NCBI GenBank assembly: GCA_003154195.1
Contig: PMCS01000009.1
Span: 83,014 to 121,474 of the forward strand
DNA: 38,461 bases
Source: Candidatus Omnitrophota bacterium
Lineage (GTDB): Bacteria > Omnitrophota > Gorgyraeia > Duberdicusellales > 4484-171
Direction of reading: 5' to 3'
In this document: positions 8,717 through 17,146 of the stretch, piece by piece
Layout of the letters: each line of letters opens with the position of its first letter
Numbering within the stretch: the first letter of the stretch is position 1
Notes under the pieces: generated by a model
The model's database searches: none
Seen by the model: the letters and a program-made list of their open reading frames with translations, nothing else
What the model was told of the DNA's origin: nothing
Made by a program: the position numbers and the translations under genes

Positions 8717-8774
8717 AAAATAATATGCCTGAAAGGCAGATTATTTTGATCCCGAGGCCAAAAGCCGAGGGATC
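8717..8774 (-). promoter_or_regulatory. Two adjacent hairpins in the rplM-rpsI spacer
   Basis: One hairpin (8748-8774) has GATCCC/GGGATC arms with an internal GGC/GCC pair. It directly abuts a second (8717-8747) with arms AAAATAAT and ATTATTTT plus TGCC/GGCA. The second ends immediately before the GAGGTG ribosome binding site of rpsI. They may tune rpsI translation or mRNA stability; that is an inference. Confidence 0.5.
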
Positions 8775-8837
8775 TTTCTTAAGATAATTTCCTATTAAGA
8801 ATAAAAAATCGCCAAAAAACCAAAAAATATTTCATCA

Positions 8838-9263
8838 CTAAACAGATATCGCAACCGGTTTCTGAGCAATCTGTTCGTGCTTATCGTCGGAATAAATCCT
8901 TAAACCCCTTAGCATAAGTTTACCCAGCATGGTCTTAGGCAACATCCCCCTTACGGCCATATACATAACCTTCTTGGGATTTTTTTCCATCAAGGCATGT
9001 AAGGTAATAACTCTTATCCCGCCGGGATAACCGGTATAGCGGTCAAATTCTTTGTCCTGAAGTTTCTTGCCGGTTATTTTTACTTGCTTGGCATTTATCA
9101 CAATAACCTTATCGCCGCACAGCAAATTAGGCGTATACTGCGCTTTTGTCTTACCTTGCAGTATCCGCGCCACGCGGGTAGCCAGCCGGCCTAAAGTTTG
9201 ATCCTTGGCATCGATTAATACCCATTTTCTTTCGACATCATTGAAAAATTTTGTTTTTTTCAT
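8838..9263 (-). CDS. rplM: 50S ribosomal protein L13
   Basis: At 141 residues this matches L13 length. Motifs: RKWVLIDAKDQTLGRLATRVA at the start, then VIVINAKQVKITGKK, YTGYPGG, and AVRGMLPKTMLGKLMLRGLR. L13 is a large-subunit assembly protein. The ATG at 9263 has AAGGAAAAT just upstream and gives the canonical start (MKKTKFFNDVERKW); a longer reading would add 18 unrelated residues. A good promoter lies at 9300-9327, so the L13-S9 operon likely starts here rather than in the his genes. Confidence 0.96.
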   Translation of the reverse strand: MKKTKFFNDVERKWVLIDAKDQTLGRLATRVARILQGKTKAQYTPNLLCGDKVIVINAKQVKITGKKLQDKEFDRYTGYPGGIRVITLHALMEKNPKKVMYMAVRGMLPKTMLGKLMLRGLRIYSDDKHEQIAQKPVAISV

Positions 9264-9299
9264 ATTTTCCTTACAAAAACAGTTCGGGTTTAGACGTCT

Positions 9300-9327
9300 T
9301 TTATACCATATCCCCAAAAAAAGTCAA
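9300..9327 (-). promoter_or_regulatory. Sigma-70-type promoter for rplM-rpsI
   Basis: On the minus strand TTGACT (9322-9327) and TATAAA (9300-9305) are separated by 16 bases. This sits between the hisA stop at 9333 and the rplM start at 9263, leaving a leader of about 30 bases. Confidence 0.65.
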
Positions 9328-9332
9328 CATTA

Positions 9333-10043
9333 TTATTGAAACTTCTTGATGACCCGGGATAAGTCGATTTTACCTTCATACAATGACTTGCCCAGGATGA
9401 CCCCGCGGATAAAAGAAAGTTTATCCCGTATAAGGCTGATATCGTCTTCGGAGCTTACTCCGCCGGAAATAATAAAATTGACATTCCTTACCGGCTCAAG
9501 TTTTTTTGCTTCCTCCAGATTTATGCCGGCCAGCGTCCCATCCCGGCTGATATCGGTATATTCGATCCAATCAACTCCCCGCGCCGCCAAGTCTTTCACA
9601 AAACCCATGAAGTCCAGGCCGGTTTCTTTCTCCCACCCTGACTTCATGACCTTGCCGGCCAGCGCATCAACGCCAATGCCGACCTTACAGGGAAATATTT
9701 TAATCAAACTCTCCAGAAACTCCGGCTCCGTAGCTTTTGTGCCAATAATGATGCGCGCGGCTCCCGCGTCTAAAACCGCCTGCGCTTTTTCAATACTTCT
9801 TATTCCACCGCCCACCTCTATATCTGCTCCACACTTTGCGATATCAGCGATAACCCTGAGGTTATCGCCGCTGGAAAAAGCCGCGTCTAAATCAACCACA
9901 TGGATTAATTTTGCGCCGCATTTTTTCCATTCACGCGCGGTATCAACAGGGCTGTCGCTGTATTTTTTACAGGAATTTTTATCGCCCTGAAGGAGCCTTA
10001 CGACTTTACCGTTCATTAGATCTATCGCGGGTATGATCAGCAT
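9333..10043 (-). CDS. hisA: Phosphoribosylformimino-AICAR-phosphate isomerase HisA
   Basis: A 236-residue TIM-barrel of standard HisA length. Both half-barrel signatures are present: IPAIDLMNGKVVRLLQGD with the first catalytic Asp, GGGIRSIEKAQ, the second catalytic Asp region YTDISRDGTLAG, and IISGGVSSEDD phosphate-binding. It performs the Amadori rearrangement to PRFAR in histidine synthesis. It follows hisH, from which it is separated by palindrome copy B. hisF, the partner that consumes its product, is not in this window. Confidence 0.96.
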   Translation of the reverse strand: MLIIPAIDLMNGKVVRLLQGDKNSCKKYSDSPVDTAREWKKCGAKLIHVVDLDAAFSSGDNLRVIADIAKCGADIEVGGGIRSIEKAQAVLDAGAARIIIGTKATEPEFLESLIKIFPCKVGIGVDALAGKVMKSGWEKETGLDFMGFVKDLAARGVDWIEYTDISRDGTLAGINLEEAKKLEPVRNVNFIISGGVSSEDDISLIRDKLSFIRGVILGKSLYEGKIDLSRVIKKFQ

Positions 10044-10055
10044 AATTAAAAAAAA

Positions 10056-10172
10056 CGGTTAGGGTAATGGTAAAGATGCCGGTGTAGGCTATGGCTATGG
10101 TTAGGGCTGAATTTGTACCAGCCTTAACCATCGCCCTTACCCAAACCGGCTTCTTTACCCTAGCCTTAACCG
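10056..10172. repeat. Large imperfect palindrome, copy B
   Basis: The left arm 10056-10108 begins CGGTTAGGGTAATGGTAAAG. The right arm 10120-10172 ends with its imperfect complement, with an 11-base loop. Both arms align with copy A at 3627-3753. It lies between the hisH stop and the hisA start. Confidence 0.8.
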
Positions 10173-10217
10173 ATTTGTTACCGGCTTGACAACTTTAGCT
10201 ATAGCACTCAACCGGTA

Positions 10218-10859
10218 TTAAATATCGAGAAAGTTATTGAACACTCTTAGGCCAAGATCCTGACTCTTCTCAGGATGGAATTGCACGCCCCAGACATTGT
10301 CTTTATTGACCGAAGAGGCAAACCCCCTGCCGTAATCGGTTGTGGTTAAAATAGTCCCCTTATCCGCCGGCCGGCAATAGTAAGAATGGGCAAAATAAAA
10401 ATAACTCCCGTCCGGTATATTTTTTAATAATGGGCTTATTTTCGGTCTTTGGTTTTTGGCCTGGAGTCTGGGGACTGGAGCCTGAAGCCTGATTTGATTC
10501 CACCCCATATGCGGCACAATCAAATTTTTCAAGCGGAACAACTTTACGTTGCCCTCTAATACCGCCAACCCGTTAGCGCCTTTTGCTTCTTCGCTGGCCT
10601 CAAATAAAAGTTGCATCCCCAGGCATATCCCTAAAAACGGTACCCCGTCTTTTATCTTGTCCTTTAAAAGTTGGTATAGCCCTCTTGCCTTCAGCTCTTT
10701 AACCGCTTTGCCAAAATGGCCTACCCCGGGGAAGATGATTTTATGGGATTTTTTTATCAGGACGGGTGAATCGGTGACTCTGACGCTTTTACCCAACGCC
10801 GCGGCAGCCTTCTGGACACTGCGCAGATTACCCATTCCGTAGTCGATGATTGTGATCAT
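10218..10859 (-). CDS. hisH: Imidazole glycerol phosphate synthase glutaminase subunit
   Basis: A class I glutamine amidotransferase of 213 residues. The triad is visible as Cys in GICLGMQLLFE and His and Glu in VQFHPEKSQ; DYGMGNLRSV and PGVGHFGKAV are also typical. It supplies ammonia to HisF. The protein is about 12-15 residues longer than usual because of a segment after PHMGWNQIRL (QAPVPRLQAKNQRPK) encoded by repetitive DNA at about 10442-10491 (CTGGAG, CTGGGGA, CCTGAAG words). The insertion is in frame, before SPLLKNIPDGSYFYFAHSYY, on a surface loop by family comparison, so the enzyme is probably still active. Confidence 0.94.
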   Translation of the reverse strand: MITIIDYGMGNLRSVQKAAAALGKSVRVTDSPVLIKKSHKIIFPGVGHFGKAVKELKARGLYQLLKDKIKDGVPFLGICLGMQLLFEASEEAKGANGLAVLEGNVKLFRLKNLIVPHMGWNQIRLQAPVPRLQAKNQRPKISPLLKNIPDGSYFYFAHSYYCRPADKGTILTTTDYGRGFASSVNKDNVWGVQFHPEKSQDLGLRVFNNFLDI

Positions 10860-10861
10860 AA

Positions 10862-10955
10862 TTTAGTTTATCAGATAGGCAGCTATCGGATAATCAGATA
10901 GAAGAATACACCATATATCTATCTGTTTATCTGCCTATTTGGCATCTGTCTATCT
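10862..10955. repeat. ATCAGATAG-type inverted repeat between hisB and hisH
   Basis: TATCAGATAGGCAGC and TAATCAGATAGAAG on the left are complementary to CTATCTGTTTATCTGCC and CTGTCTATCTA on the right. The gap is otherwise A+T-rich, with no gene. Confidence 0.6.
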
Positions 10956-10960
10956 ATTTT

Positions 10961-11608
10961 CTAATCGATTATTCCCTTCGTCGACGGCACGCCAACGCGG
11001 CGCGGGTCGATTTGCGTCGCCTGGTCCAACGCTTTGCCCATGGCTTTGAATAAAGCTTCTAAAATATGGTGTAAATCTTCTGGCCCGGATTTTATTATAT
11101 AAATAAGGCTTATCCCAGCGTGCTGAACAAACGAATTTAAGAATTCCTTAGCCTTTTCATAATCAAAATCAGTGCTATCAAATTTACCGGTACCAAGGAC
11201 CTGAATAATATCGTCATTATTTTCAGCCACGATGTTTCCCACCAATTTAGGCCTGCCGCCAATATCAACATTAGCCTCAACTACCGTCTCATCCATCACC
11301 AGAGAAAATGAGCCGTATCGTTTTATGCCCGCTTTATCGCCCAGAGCTTTTTTAAACGCCTGGCCTAAAGCAATCCCGATGTCTTCGATAATGTGGTGCT
11401 CCAAATCGCCTTTCGCTTCCAGCTTTAAATCAAAAAACCCATGAAACGCGAATAAGGTAAGCAAATGGTTCAACGGCTCGAACCCGGTTTTGACGCTTGC
11501 CTTTCCGCTGCCATCGATAACCAGTTCACCTTTGATATCAACTTCGTTGGTCTTGCGCTGGATACCAGCCTTTCTTATCTTACTGGTTTTTTTTGCCGCC
11601 TTTTTCAT
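10961..11608 (-). CDS. hisB: Imidazoleglycerol-phosphate dehydratase
   Basis: A stand-alone dehydratase of 215 residues. The two metal-binding repeats are present: EHHIIEDIGIALGQA and HHILEALFKAMGKAL, with C-terminal DPRRVGVPSTKG. The usual LDHML reads LNHLL, keeping the histidine. About 15 lysine-rich residues precede the conserved start of the fold. It converts IGP to imidazole acetol phosphate. A strong GAGGAG ribosome binding site lies seven bases before the ATG at 11608. Neighbours hisH and hisA follow downstream. Confidence 0.95.
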   Translation of the reverse strand: MKKAAKKTSKIRKAGIQRKTNEVDIKGELVIDGSGKASVKTGFEPLNHLLTLFAFHGFFDLKLEAKGDLEHHIIEDIGIALGQAFKKALGDKAGIKRYGSFSLVMDETVVEANVDIGGRPKLVGNIVAENNDDIIQVLGTGKFDSTDFDYEKAKEFLNSFVQHAGISLIYIIKSGPEDLHHILEALFKAMGKALDQATQIDPRRVGVPSTKGIID

Positions 11609-11687
11609 AAAATAACTCCTCTTTGTTATAATCTAAATTTCTGAGAAAATCTGAGGAATCTGTGGACAATTTTTTTATTTTTATTTT

Positions 11688-12104
11688 TTATTCCCCGATT
11701 ATTTTCACCAAAACCCGTTTTTTCCTCTGCCCGTCGAACTCGCCGTAAAAAATCTGCTCCCACGGCCCGAAGTGAAGGCTGCCTGAGGTTATCGCCACCA
11801 CTACTTCCCGGCCCATGATCGTACGTTTTAAATGAGCGTCAGCGTTATCTTCGCCGTTATTGTGCGCGTACTGCGCGGTTGGTTCATGGGGAGCGAGTTT
11901 TTCCAGCCATTTCACAAAATCGGCATGCAGGCCGGATTCGTCATCGTTGATAAACACGCTGGAGGTGATATGCATGGAATTAACCAGGCACAACCCTTCT
12001 TTAACGCCGCTGCGGCCGACTAATTTCTCTATCTGGGGAGTAATGTTGACCAGTTCGATACTATTCTTCGTGTTAAACCACAGCTCTTCGGTCAACGTCT
12101 TCAT
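11688..12104 (-). CDS. YjbQ/UPF0047 family protein
   Basis: A 138-residue protein with the family pattern: [38 protein letters not shown], and [20 protein letters not shown] near the end. The conserved His, Glu, Asp and second His line a pocket in solved relatives. Members have been reported to complement thiamine-phosphate synthase mutants, but the physiological role is unsettled. It sits between hisD and hisB, so it may be co-transcribed with the his genes, but no histidine function is implied. Confidence 0.9.
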   Translation of the reverse strand: MKTLTEELWFNTKNSIELVNITPQIEKLVGRSGVKEGLCLVNSMHITSSVFINDDESGLHADFVKWLEKLAPHEPTAQYAHNNGEDNADAHLKRTIMGREVVVAITSGSLHFGPWEQIFYGEFDGQRKKRVLVKIIGE

Positions 12105-12121
12105 GCTAATAATTTTAGATA

Positions 12122-12226
12122 TTGTAGGGGCGGCTCCCCGTATCCGCCCGCTATGATTTATTTTATGTGGTTACCGGGTAATTTATTATTTTGTAACGGG
12201 CCGGCACAGGGGCCGGCCCCTACAAA
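12122..12226. repeat. MITE-like inverted repeat between hisD and yjbQ
   Basis: The left arm (TTGTAGGGGCGGCTCCCC, to about 12151) and the right arm (from about 12197, ending GGGGCCGGCCCCTACAA) are imperfect complements around about 45 A+T-rich bases. A related word, TTTGTAACGGGC, recurs in the recA-degP spacer at about 18613. There is no ORF inside. Confidence 0.75.
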
Positions 12227-12247
12227 TATTCGCAATTATTTAACTGT

Positions 12248-13465
12248 TTATCCCAAACGTTTTTTCACACTTTCGATATGCTTGACCATGCCTTCGAGGG
12301 TGGCAATTTTTTCTAAAACCTCTACCTCGTCCTGCAGGGCTTTTTTGGTATAGTCCAGGATATGAACTTCCTTTAAAAATTCTCTTACCGAAAGGGAAGA
12401 AAAAAACGAAGCGCTGCCGCCGGTAGGCAGGACATGGCTGGGGCCGGCGGTATAATCGCCGAGAGCAACGGGAGTATTTTCTCCCAGGAATATCGCGCCG
12501 GCATTATGAATCTTTCTTGCCAATGCCGCCGGGTTGCGCGTAAGAATCTCCAGGTGCTCGGGAGCGATTCTGTTAGCCGCCTCGCAAGCCTCATCTAAAG
12601 TCCGCACGCGTAACGCCAGGCCGTTGACTTTTTCATTGCGTAATTCTTTTATTATTTTACGGGAATTAGTAATGACGATGCCTGCGCCGTTACGATGCTC
12701 CATCTGGGCTTCCAGGTCGGCGATAATATAATCCACCTTGGCGTCCTTGGAAGCGATGATAACGATTTCCGACGGGCCGGCCAGCATATCGATATCGACA
12801 TCGCCGAACACCTGCCGTTTCGCCTCGGTGACGAATTCGTTGCCCGGCCCGACTATCTTATTGACCTTCCTTATCGTCTTAGTGCCATAAGCAAGGGCGG
12901 CAATCGCCTGGGCCCCGCCCACCCGGTAAATCTCTTTGATCTTCAGGAGGCTGGCAATCGCCAGAATAAAAGAATTCATCAATTTATCTTTGCGCGGCGG
13001 CGAAACCAGGACTATTTCTTTCACGCCCGCCACTAAAGCGGGAATAACCGCCATGTACACCGTGGACACCAACGGCGCCGTTCCCGCCGGAACATAAACG
13101 CCCACCCGCCCCAGGGGAAAATAACGGCTGCAAAGCACCTTACCGTTAGCCTCTTTGACTTTAACCGGCTTGGGAACCTGGCGTTTATAAAAACGCGTTA
13201 CATTTTCTATGGCACGCTTAAACGCAGCGATCAGCGCCGCGTCAAGGTCGTTAAAAGCAGCGCTTACTTCCGACTCGCTCACCCGCAGTTCTTTAGGCAG
13301 TAATTTAACCTTATCGAATTTTTTAGTGTATTCGATCAACGCGTCGTCGCCGCGCTCACCGACATTTTTTAAAATCTTGGCGACACGTTCCGCGACGCGG
13401 TTCTTGGTTACTCTCTTGTGAACGACTAATTTTTCCAGGCTGTCGATATTGCGTACAATGCGCAT
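12248..13465 (-). CDS. hisD: Histidinol dehydrogenase
   Basis: A 405-residue HisD. Hallmarks: GVYVPAGTAPLVSTVYM, VGGAQAIAALAYGT, VGPGNEFVTEAKRQVFG, DMLAGPSEIVIIA, and EHLEILTRNP with the catalytic Glu-His. It carries out the last two oxidations of histidine synthesis with zinc and NAD. I chose the ATG at 13465 (MRIVRNIDSL), which has GGGGTGG immediately upstream, 13 bases after the alaS stop. A longer frame would begin inside alaS. The close spacing suggests co-transcription with alaS. Confidence 0.96.
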   Translation of the reverse strand: MRIVRNIDSLEKLVVHKRVTKNRVAERVAKILKNVGERGDDALIEYTKKFDKVKLLPKELRVSESEVSAAFNDLDAALIAAFKRAIENVTRFYKRQVPKPVKVKEANGKVLCSRYFPLGRVGVYVPAGTAPLVSTVYMAVIPALVAGVKEIVLVSPPRKDKLMNSFILAIASLLKIKEIYRVGGAQAIAALAYGTKTIRKVNKIVGPGNEFVTEAKRQVFGDVDIDMLAGPSEIVIIASKDAKVDYIIADLEAQMEHRNGAGIVITNSRKIIKELRNEKVNGLALRVRTLDEACEAANRIAPEHLEILTRNPAALARKIHNAGAIFLGENTPVALGDYTAGPSHVLPTGGSASFFSSLSVREFLKEVHILDYTKKALQDEVEVLEKIATLEGMVKHIESVKKRLG

Positions 13466-13478
13466 AACCACCCCTTTT

Positions 13479-16106
13479 TTATTTTTTGCGAAGCAAAAAA
13501 TAATTTTTAACACACTCCAATACCGTGTCTCTTATCCTGCCGTCGTCGATGTTTGGTTCAAGTTTGAATCCGCAAAAACCGAATTGTTCTTTGCCGCCGC
13601 CGGAACCGCCGAATTTCGCCGCGATTGACGCCGCCAGCTCTTTACAATTTATTTCCTTCAGATCGTCGCCGCGGGACAGGTTCATGGTAAGTTTACCGCC
13701 ATCCCTGATGTAGCCGGAAAAAATAGTCGCGGCGCCGGATTTTTTCTTTAGAACATCGATTGCGCCGCGTAAAGCCTGCGCGTCTTCGGGAAAGGAAAAA
13801 ATTATAACACTTAATTTATCCAGCGTAAATTTATTTTTCGCGAGGATATCGTTAACGGTAATCTTTTCAAAAATCTCTTTCTTCAGCCGGCTGATGCTTT
13901 TTTCGCAAGCTTTATTTTTTTCGGCTAAATCCGCCACGGCTTTCTCGATATGCTCCCGCCCCGACTTAAGCAAGCGGCCTAAATTGTCTAAAGCAACGCG
14001 GCCGGCTTTTAAATATTCGCAGGCTTTTTTTCCGGTCAGCGCTTCGATACGCCGGATGCCGCTGCTGACCGAACCTTCGCCGGTCAGGACAACCAATTGG
14101 GCCTCGACAGTATTATCTAAATGTGTCCCGCCGCATAATTCCCGGCTGACCTCGCCGATGGTTATCACCCGCACTTTATCTTCATATTTTTCTTCAAAAA
14201 ACGCCAGCGCGCCGGCCGCCTTGGCTTCTTTAAAATCCATGACCTGTTTATTAACCCTGATATTTCCCGCGATATACTCATTGACCTCGCTTTCCACCCG
14301 CGATAAATCTTCCCCGGTTAACCCCTTAAAATGGTTGAAGTCAAAACGAAAACAATCTTCATCGACGAATGAACCCTGCTGCTGGATATGGCTGCCGATG
14401 ATTTTGCGCAGCGCCGCCTGCAAGAGATGGGTTGAGGTATGGGCGCGTTTTATCGCGTTTCTCCGGCCGGCCTCAATAGCCGCGTTAACGTTATCGCCGA
14501 CGGCGATATTTCCCATTTTAATAGTTCCCCAATGAAAAATAACCCCTTCGGCCTTCTCCACTCTTAAAACTTCGAAGGAAAAACTACCGGCGGTATCTTT
14601 CACAATAAACCCCTTATCGTAAGCCTGTCCGCCCTGGGCAGGATAAAAAGGAGTTTTATCCAAAACCACGGCAATCTCTTCCTGGCCGTCATATTTTTCC
14701 ACGGCCATACCGCCGGCAATCAAAGCCAGGACTTTTGCCTCGGCCTCTACCGCGTCGTATCCCACAAATTTAGTGTTACCCTTGAAAAGGGAACCGCCTC
14801 CGGCAAAAACCGAACCTTCGAACTTACTGCTCTGGCGGGAACTTTCTTTCTGCTTCGCCAAAAATTTATTAAAACCGTCCTTATCGATATTCAAGCCTTC
14901 CTGTTTTACGATAATCGCGGTCAAATCGCAGGGAAATCCGTAAGTATCGTAAAGCTTAAAACATTCCTCGCCGCTAAGCGTATCCCTATTATCTTTTTTC
15001 GCCAGATCAATATACTCAAAAACAACCTCCCGTCCTTTATCCAGGGTCAGTAAAAACCTTTCTTCCTCCGCCCTGACCACTTTAGTTATCGTATCTTTCT
15101 TCTCCGCTATTTCCGGGTAGGGGCCTTTCATCAAATCAACGACTAAATCGACGAGCTTATATAAAAACGGGCCTTTTTTACCGTTGACAAAAGCAAACCA
15201 AACGGCGCGGCGCAGGATCTTGCGGACCACATAGCCGCGGTCTTCGTTGGAGGGGTAGATACCGTCGGCGATGGAAAAAGTAACCGCCCGGGCGTGGTCA
15301 CTGATCGCGGATAGATGCAAAACGCTGTCGGATTTTATTATCTGTTTTGTTTCCCGCATCAGGGGCTCGATAATATCGATTTCGAAATTGGAAAGCTTAC
15401 CCTGCAAAATACTAGCCATACGCTCAAGGCCCATGCCGGTATCGATATTTTTCGCCGGCAAAGGTTCGGTTTTGTTGTAATCGATGCGGTTGAACTGGGT
15501 AAATACCAGGTTCCAGAACTCGACAAACCGCTTGCTGTTGGTGCCGGGATTGCCTTCGCCGAATTGGCTGCCCCGGTCAAAATAAATCTCGCTGCACGGC
15601 CCGCAGGGGCCGTTAGGGCCATCCTCTAAAGCGTTTTGCGGCCAGAAATTATCGTGGGCGCCGAGCTTGACGATCTTATCGGCCGGAACGCCGACGATAT
15701 CCCGCCAGATGGTTAGAGCTTCGTCATCGTCGTTATAGACGGTTATCCATAAATCTTTTTCTTTTAAATTCAGCAAGCCGGTAATAAATTCCCAGGCCCA
15801 GGTAATCGCTTCTTTTTTAAAATAGTCGCCGAAAGAAAAATTACCGAGCATCTCGAAAAAGGTATGATGATAGGCGGTCTGGCCGACTCTTTCTAAATCT
15901 CCCGTGCGCAGGCATTTCTGGCAGCTCGTAGCGCGCTTAACGTCATTCCGCTTTCCCAGAAAATAATCTTTAAATTGGTTCATCCCCGCAGAGGTAAAAA
16001 GCAAGGTAGGGTCGTTTTTGGGGACAAGCGAATCTGAAGCAAAAAGTTTATGGCCCTTTGACTGGAAAAAATCCAAATATTGTTTTCTTAATTCCTGCGT
16101 CGTCAT
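13479..16106 (-). CDS. alaS: Alanyl-tRNA synthetase
   Basis: A full-length 875-residue AlaRS. The class II catalytic domain shows TSAGMNQFKDYFLG, TGDLERVGQTAYHHTFFEM (motif 2) and DTGMGLERMA (motif 3). The editing domain has both zinc elements, HTSTHLLQ and CGGTHLDNT. The C-terminal C-Ala/DHHA1 region includes KFGGSGGGKEQFGFCG. It charges tRNA-Ala and clears mischarged Ser/Gly. The order recX-alaS matches the common bacterial recA-recX-alaS arrangement. Confidence 0.97.
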   Translation of the reverse strand: MTTQELRKQYLDFFQSKGHKLFASDSLVPKNDPTLLFTSAGMNQFKDYFLGKRNDVKRATSCQKCLRTGDLERVGQTAYHHTFFEMLGNFSFGDYFKKEAITWAWEFITGLLNLKEKDLWITVYNDDDEALTIWRDIVGVPADKIVKLGAHDNFWPQNALEDGPNGPCGPCSEIYFDRGSQFGEGNPGTNSKRFVEFWNLVFTQFNRIDYNKTEPLPAKNIDTGMGLERMASILQGKLSNFEIDIIEPLMRETKQIIKSDSVLHLSAISDHARAVTFSIADGIYPSNEDRGYVVRKILRRAVWFAFVNGKKGPFLYKLVDLVVDLMKGPYPEIAEKKDTITKVVRAEEERFLLTLDKGREVVFEYIDLAKKDNRDTLSGEECFKLYDTYGFPCDLTAIIVKQEGLNIDKDGFNKFLAKQKESSRQSSKFEGSVFAGGGSLFKGNTKFVGYDAVEAEAKVLALIAGGMAVEKYDGQEEIAVVLDKTPFYPAQGGQAYDKGFIVKDTAGSFSFEVLRVEKAEGVIFHWGTIKMGNIAVGDNVNAAIEAGRRNAIKRAHTSTHLLQAALRKIIGSHIQQQGSFVDEDCFRFDFNHFKGLTGEDLSRVESEVNEYIAGNIRVNKQVMDFKEAKAAGALAFFEEKYEDKVRVITIGEVSRELCGGTHLDNTVEAQLVVLTGEGSVSSGIRRIEALTGKKACEYLKAGRVALDNLGRLLKSGREHIEKAVADLAEKNKACEKSISRLKKEIFEKITVNDILAKNKFTLDKLSVIIFSFPEDAQALRGAIDVLKKKSGAATIFSGYIRDGGKLTMNLSRGDDLKEINCKELAASIAAKFGGSGGGKEQFGFCGFKLEPNIDDGRIRDTVLECVKNYFLLRKK

Positions 16107-16181
16107 TTTTATCTAAGTTTCCCCTTAAAAACTAAAATAATAAACCAAAAGCTTTACCAGTGCGAAGCCTCCTCGAAGAGG

Positions 16182-16362
16182 ACCAAGGCACTAAGACACA
16201 AAAAACCACTTAATTTTAAAATTACCATTTAGCCTTGGGCGTTTATCATTTTTTAAAAGATTAATAATGATAAATATTTAATGGGCAATTTAAAATGAAT
16301 TTCGGTTAAGCTCTTTGCCATAAGGCACGTCTTAGTGCCTTTGTGCCTTGGTGGTAAGTTTT
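16182..16362. repeat. CACCAAGGCACTAAG-type inverted repeat
   Basis: The left arm ACCAAGGCACTAAGACACAA (16182-16201) and the right arm (16331-16362, TTAGTGCC, TTGTGCCTTGGTGG) are complementary around an A+T-rich centre. The same family appears at 30551-30720, with single arms near 28609 and 36588. It fills the recX-alaS spacer, which contains no gene. Confidence 0.75.
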
Positions 16363-16366
16363 AGGT

Positions 16367-16867
16367 TTATTCACATTCGGAGACATCCATCCCCATCGCT
16401 TCTATTTCGGCGTTGATTTCTTCGTATTCAAACCCGCGGGAAAGCAAAAAACTCATCAGCTTAGAGAATATATCTTTTCTTCGCCGGCAAGTATCTATCT
16501 GTTTACTTTTTTTGCCGTAAAAGACGGATTTTATTTTTATCAGGTTTCTTAAACGCTCCCGGTATATTTCATTACCGGCAAAATCACTACGGTCAAAATC
16601 TACTTTTACGCCTAATTTTTTTAACGCGAATGCTATCTTTAGCTTGCCCCAGCCTTTGTTGATTGAATCCGCGATAAACGTTTCAGCAAACTTTTCGTCG
16701 TTGATATAGCCCTGCCGGCGAAGATAGCTTATCGCTTCCTTGATGGTATCCTCATCGTAACCTTTTTTCTTCAACCGGGAAACTATTTCATCTTCGCTCC
16801 GGGCGCGGTACTTAAGAAGAAAAAAACAGTATTTGAGTGCCTTCTTGCAATCTTCGCCAAGGTTCAT
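16367..16867 (-). CDS. recX: RecX-family regulator of RecA
   Basis: A 166-residue helical protein with RecX repeats: LLKYRARSEDEIVSRLKKKGYD, AISYLRRQGYINDEKFAE and DSINKGWGKLKIAFALKKLGV. The third repeat at the C-terminus (KLMSFLLSRGFEYEEINAEI) is weaker. RecX binds RecA filaments and modulates strand exchange. It normally lies next to recA; here the protease gene separates them. I see no clear ribosome binding site before the ATG at 16867. Confidence 0.88.
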   Translation of the reverse strand: MNLGEDCKKALKYCFFLLKYRARSEDEIVSRLKKKGYDEDTIKEAISYLRRQGYINDEKFAETFIADSINKGWGKLKIAFALKKLGVKVDFDRSDFAGNEIYRERLRNLIKIKSVFYGKKSKQIDTCRRRKDIFSKLMSFLLSRGFEYEEINAEIEAMGMDVSECE

Positions 16868-17012
16868 ATTAGCGATTTTGACCGGCCGGATATTCGCATT
16901 TACTCCAATTGCCGTTAACCCAAAAAATTCCTTCCTGCCGGTAGCTTACCGCGGGATTACCTTGTTTGCTACGGGTTTCTTGCGGTATAGGAAAATATAA
17001 AAACCCTCTGTT

Positions 17013-17040
17013 ATAATAACCTTACCGCAAGGAAGTCCAA
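17013..17040 (-). promoter_or_regulatory. Possible promoter for recX-alaS
   Basis: On the minus strand TTGGAC (17035-17040) and TATTAT (17013-17018) are 16 bases apart, about 150 bases before recX. It overlaps an imperfect inverted pair, CTTGCGGTA (16979) and TACCGCAAG (17023). Confidence 0.35.
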
Positions 17041-17053
17041 GGTAAAGCCTGGA

Positions 17054-17146
17054 TGGCCGCCAAAGGCGGCCAGACTTTCTTACAAATCCGCCGCAGGCGG
17101 ATTTGTCGATAAATCTACCCTGCGGCTCGCCATAGGGTAGATTTAT
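17054..17146 (-). terminator. Three tandem GC-rich hairpins at the degP 3' end
   Basis: Three hairpins in a row: TGGCCGC/GCGGCCA (17054-17072), ACAAATCCGCC/GGCGGATTTGT (17082-17106) and ATAAATCTACCC/GGGTAGATTTAT (17109-17146). The last overlaps the degP stop codon at 17143-17145. There is no long U tract, so they may protect mRNA ends or belong to a repeat family rather than act as a classical terminator. Confidence 0.55.

Noticed and set aside
9346-9990. 214-codon plus-strand frame opposite hisA
   Set aside because: hisA is unmistakable on the other strand; this frame has no family resemblance.
13894-14535. 213-codon plus-strand frame opposite alaS
   Set aside because: Antisense to conserved AlaRS domains and of biased composition.
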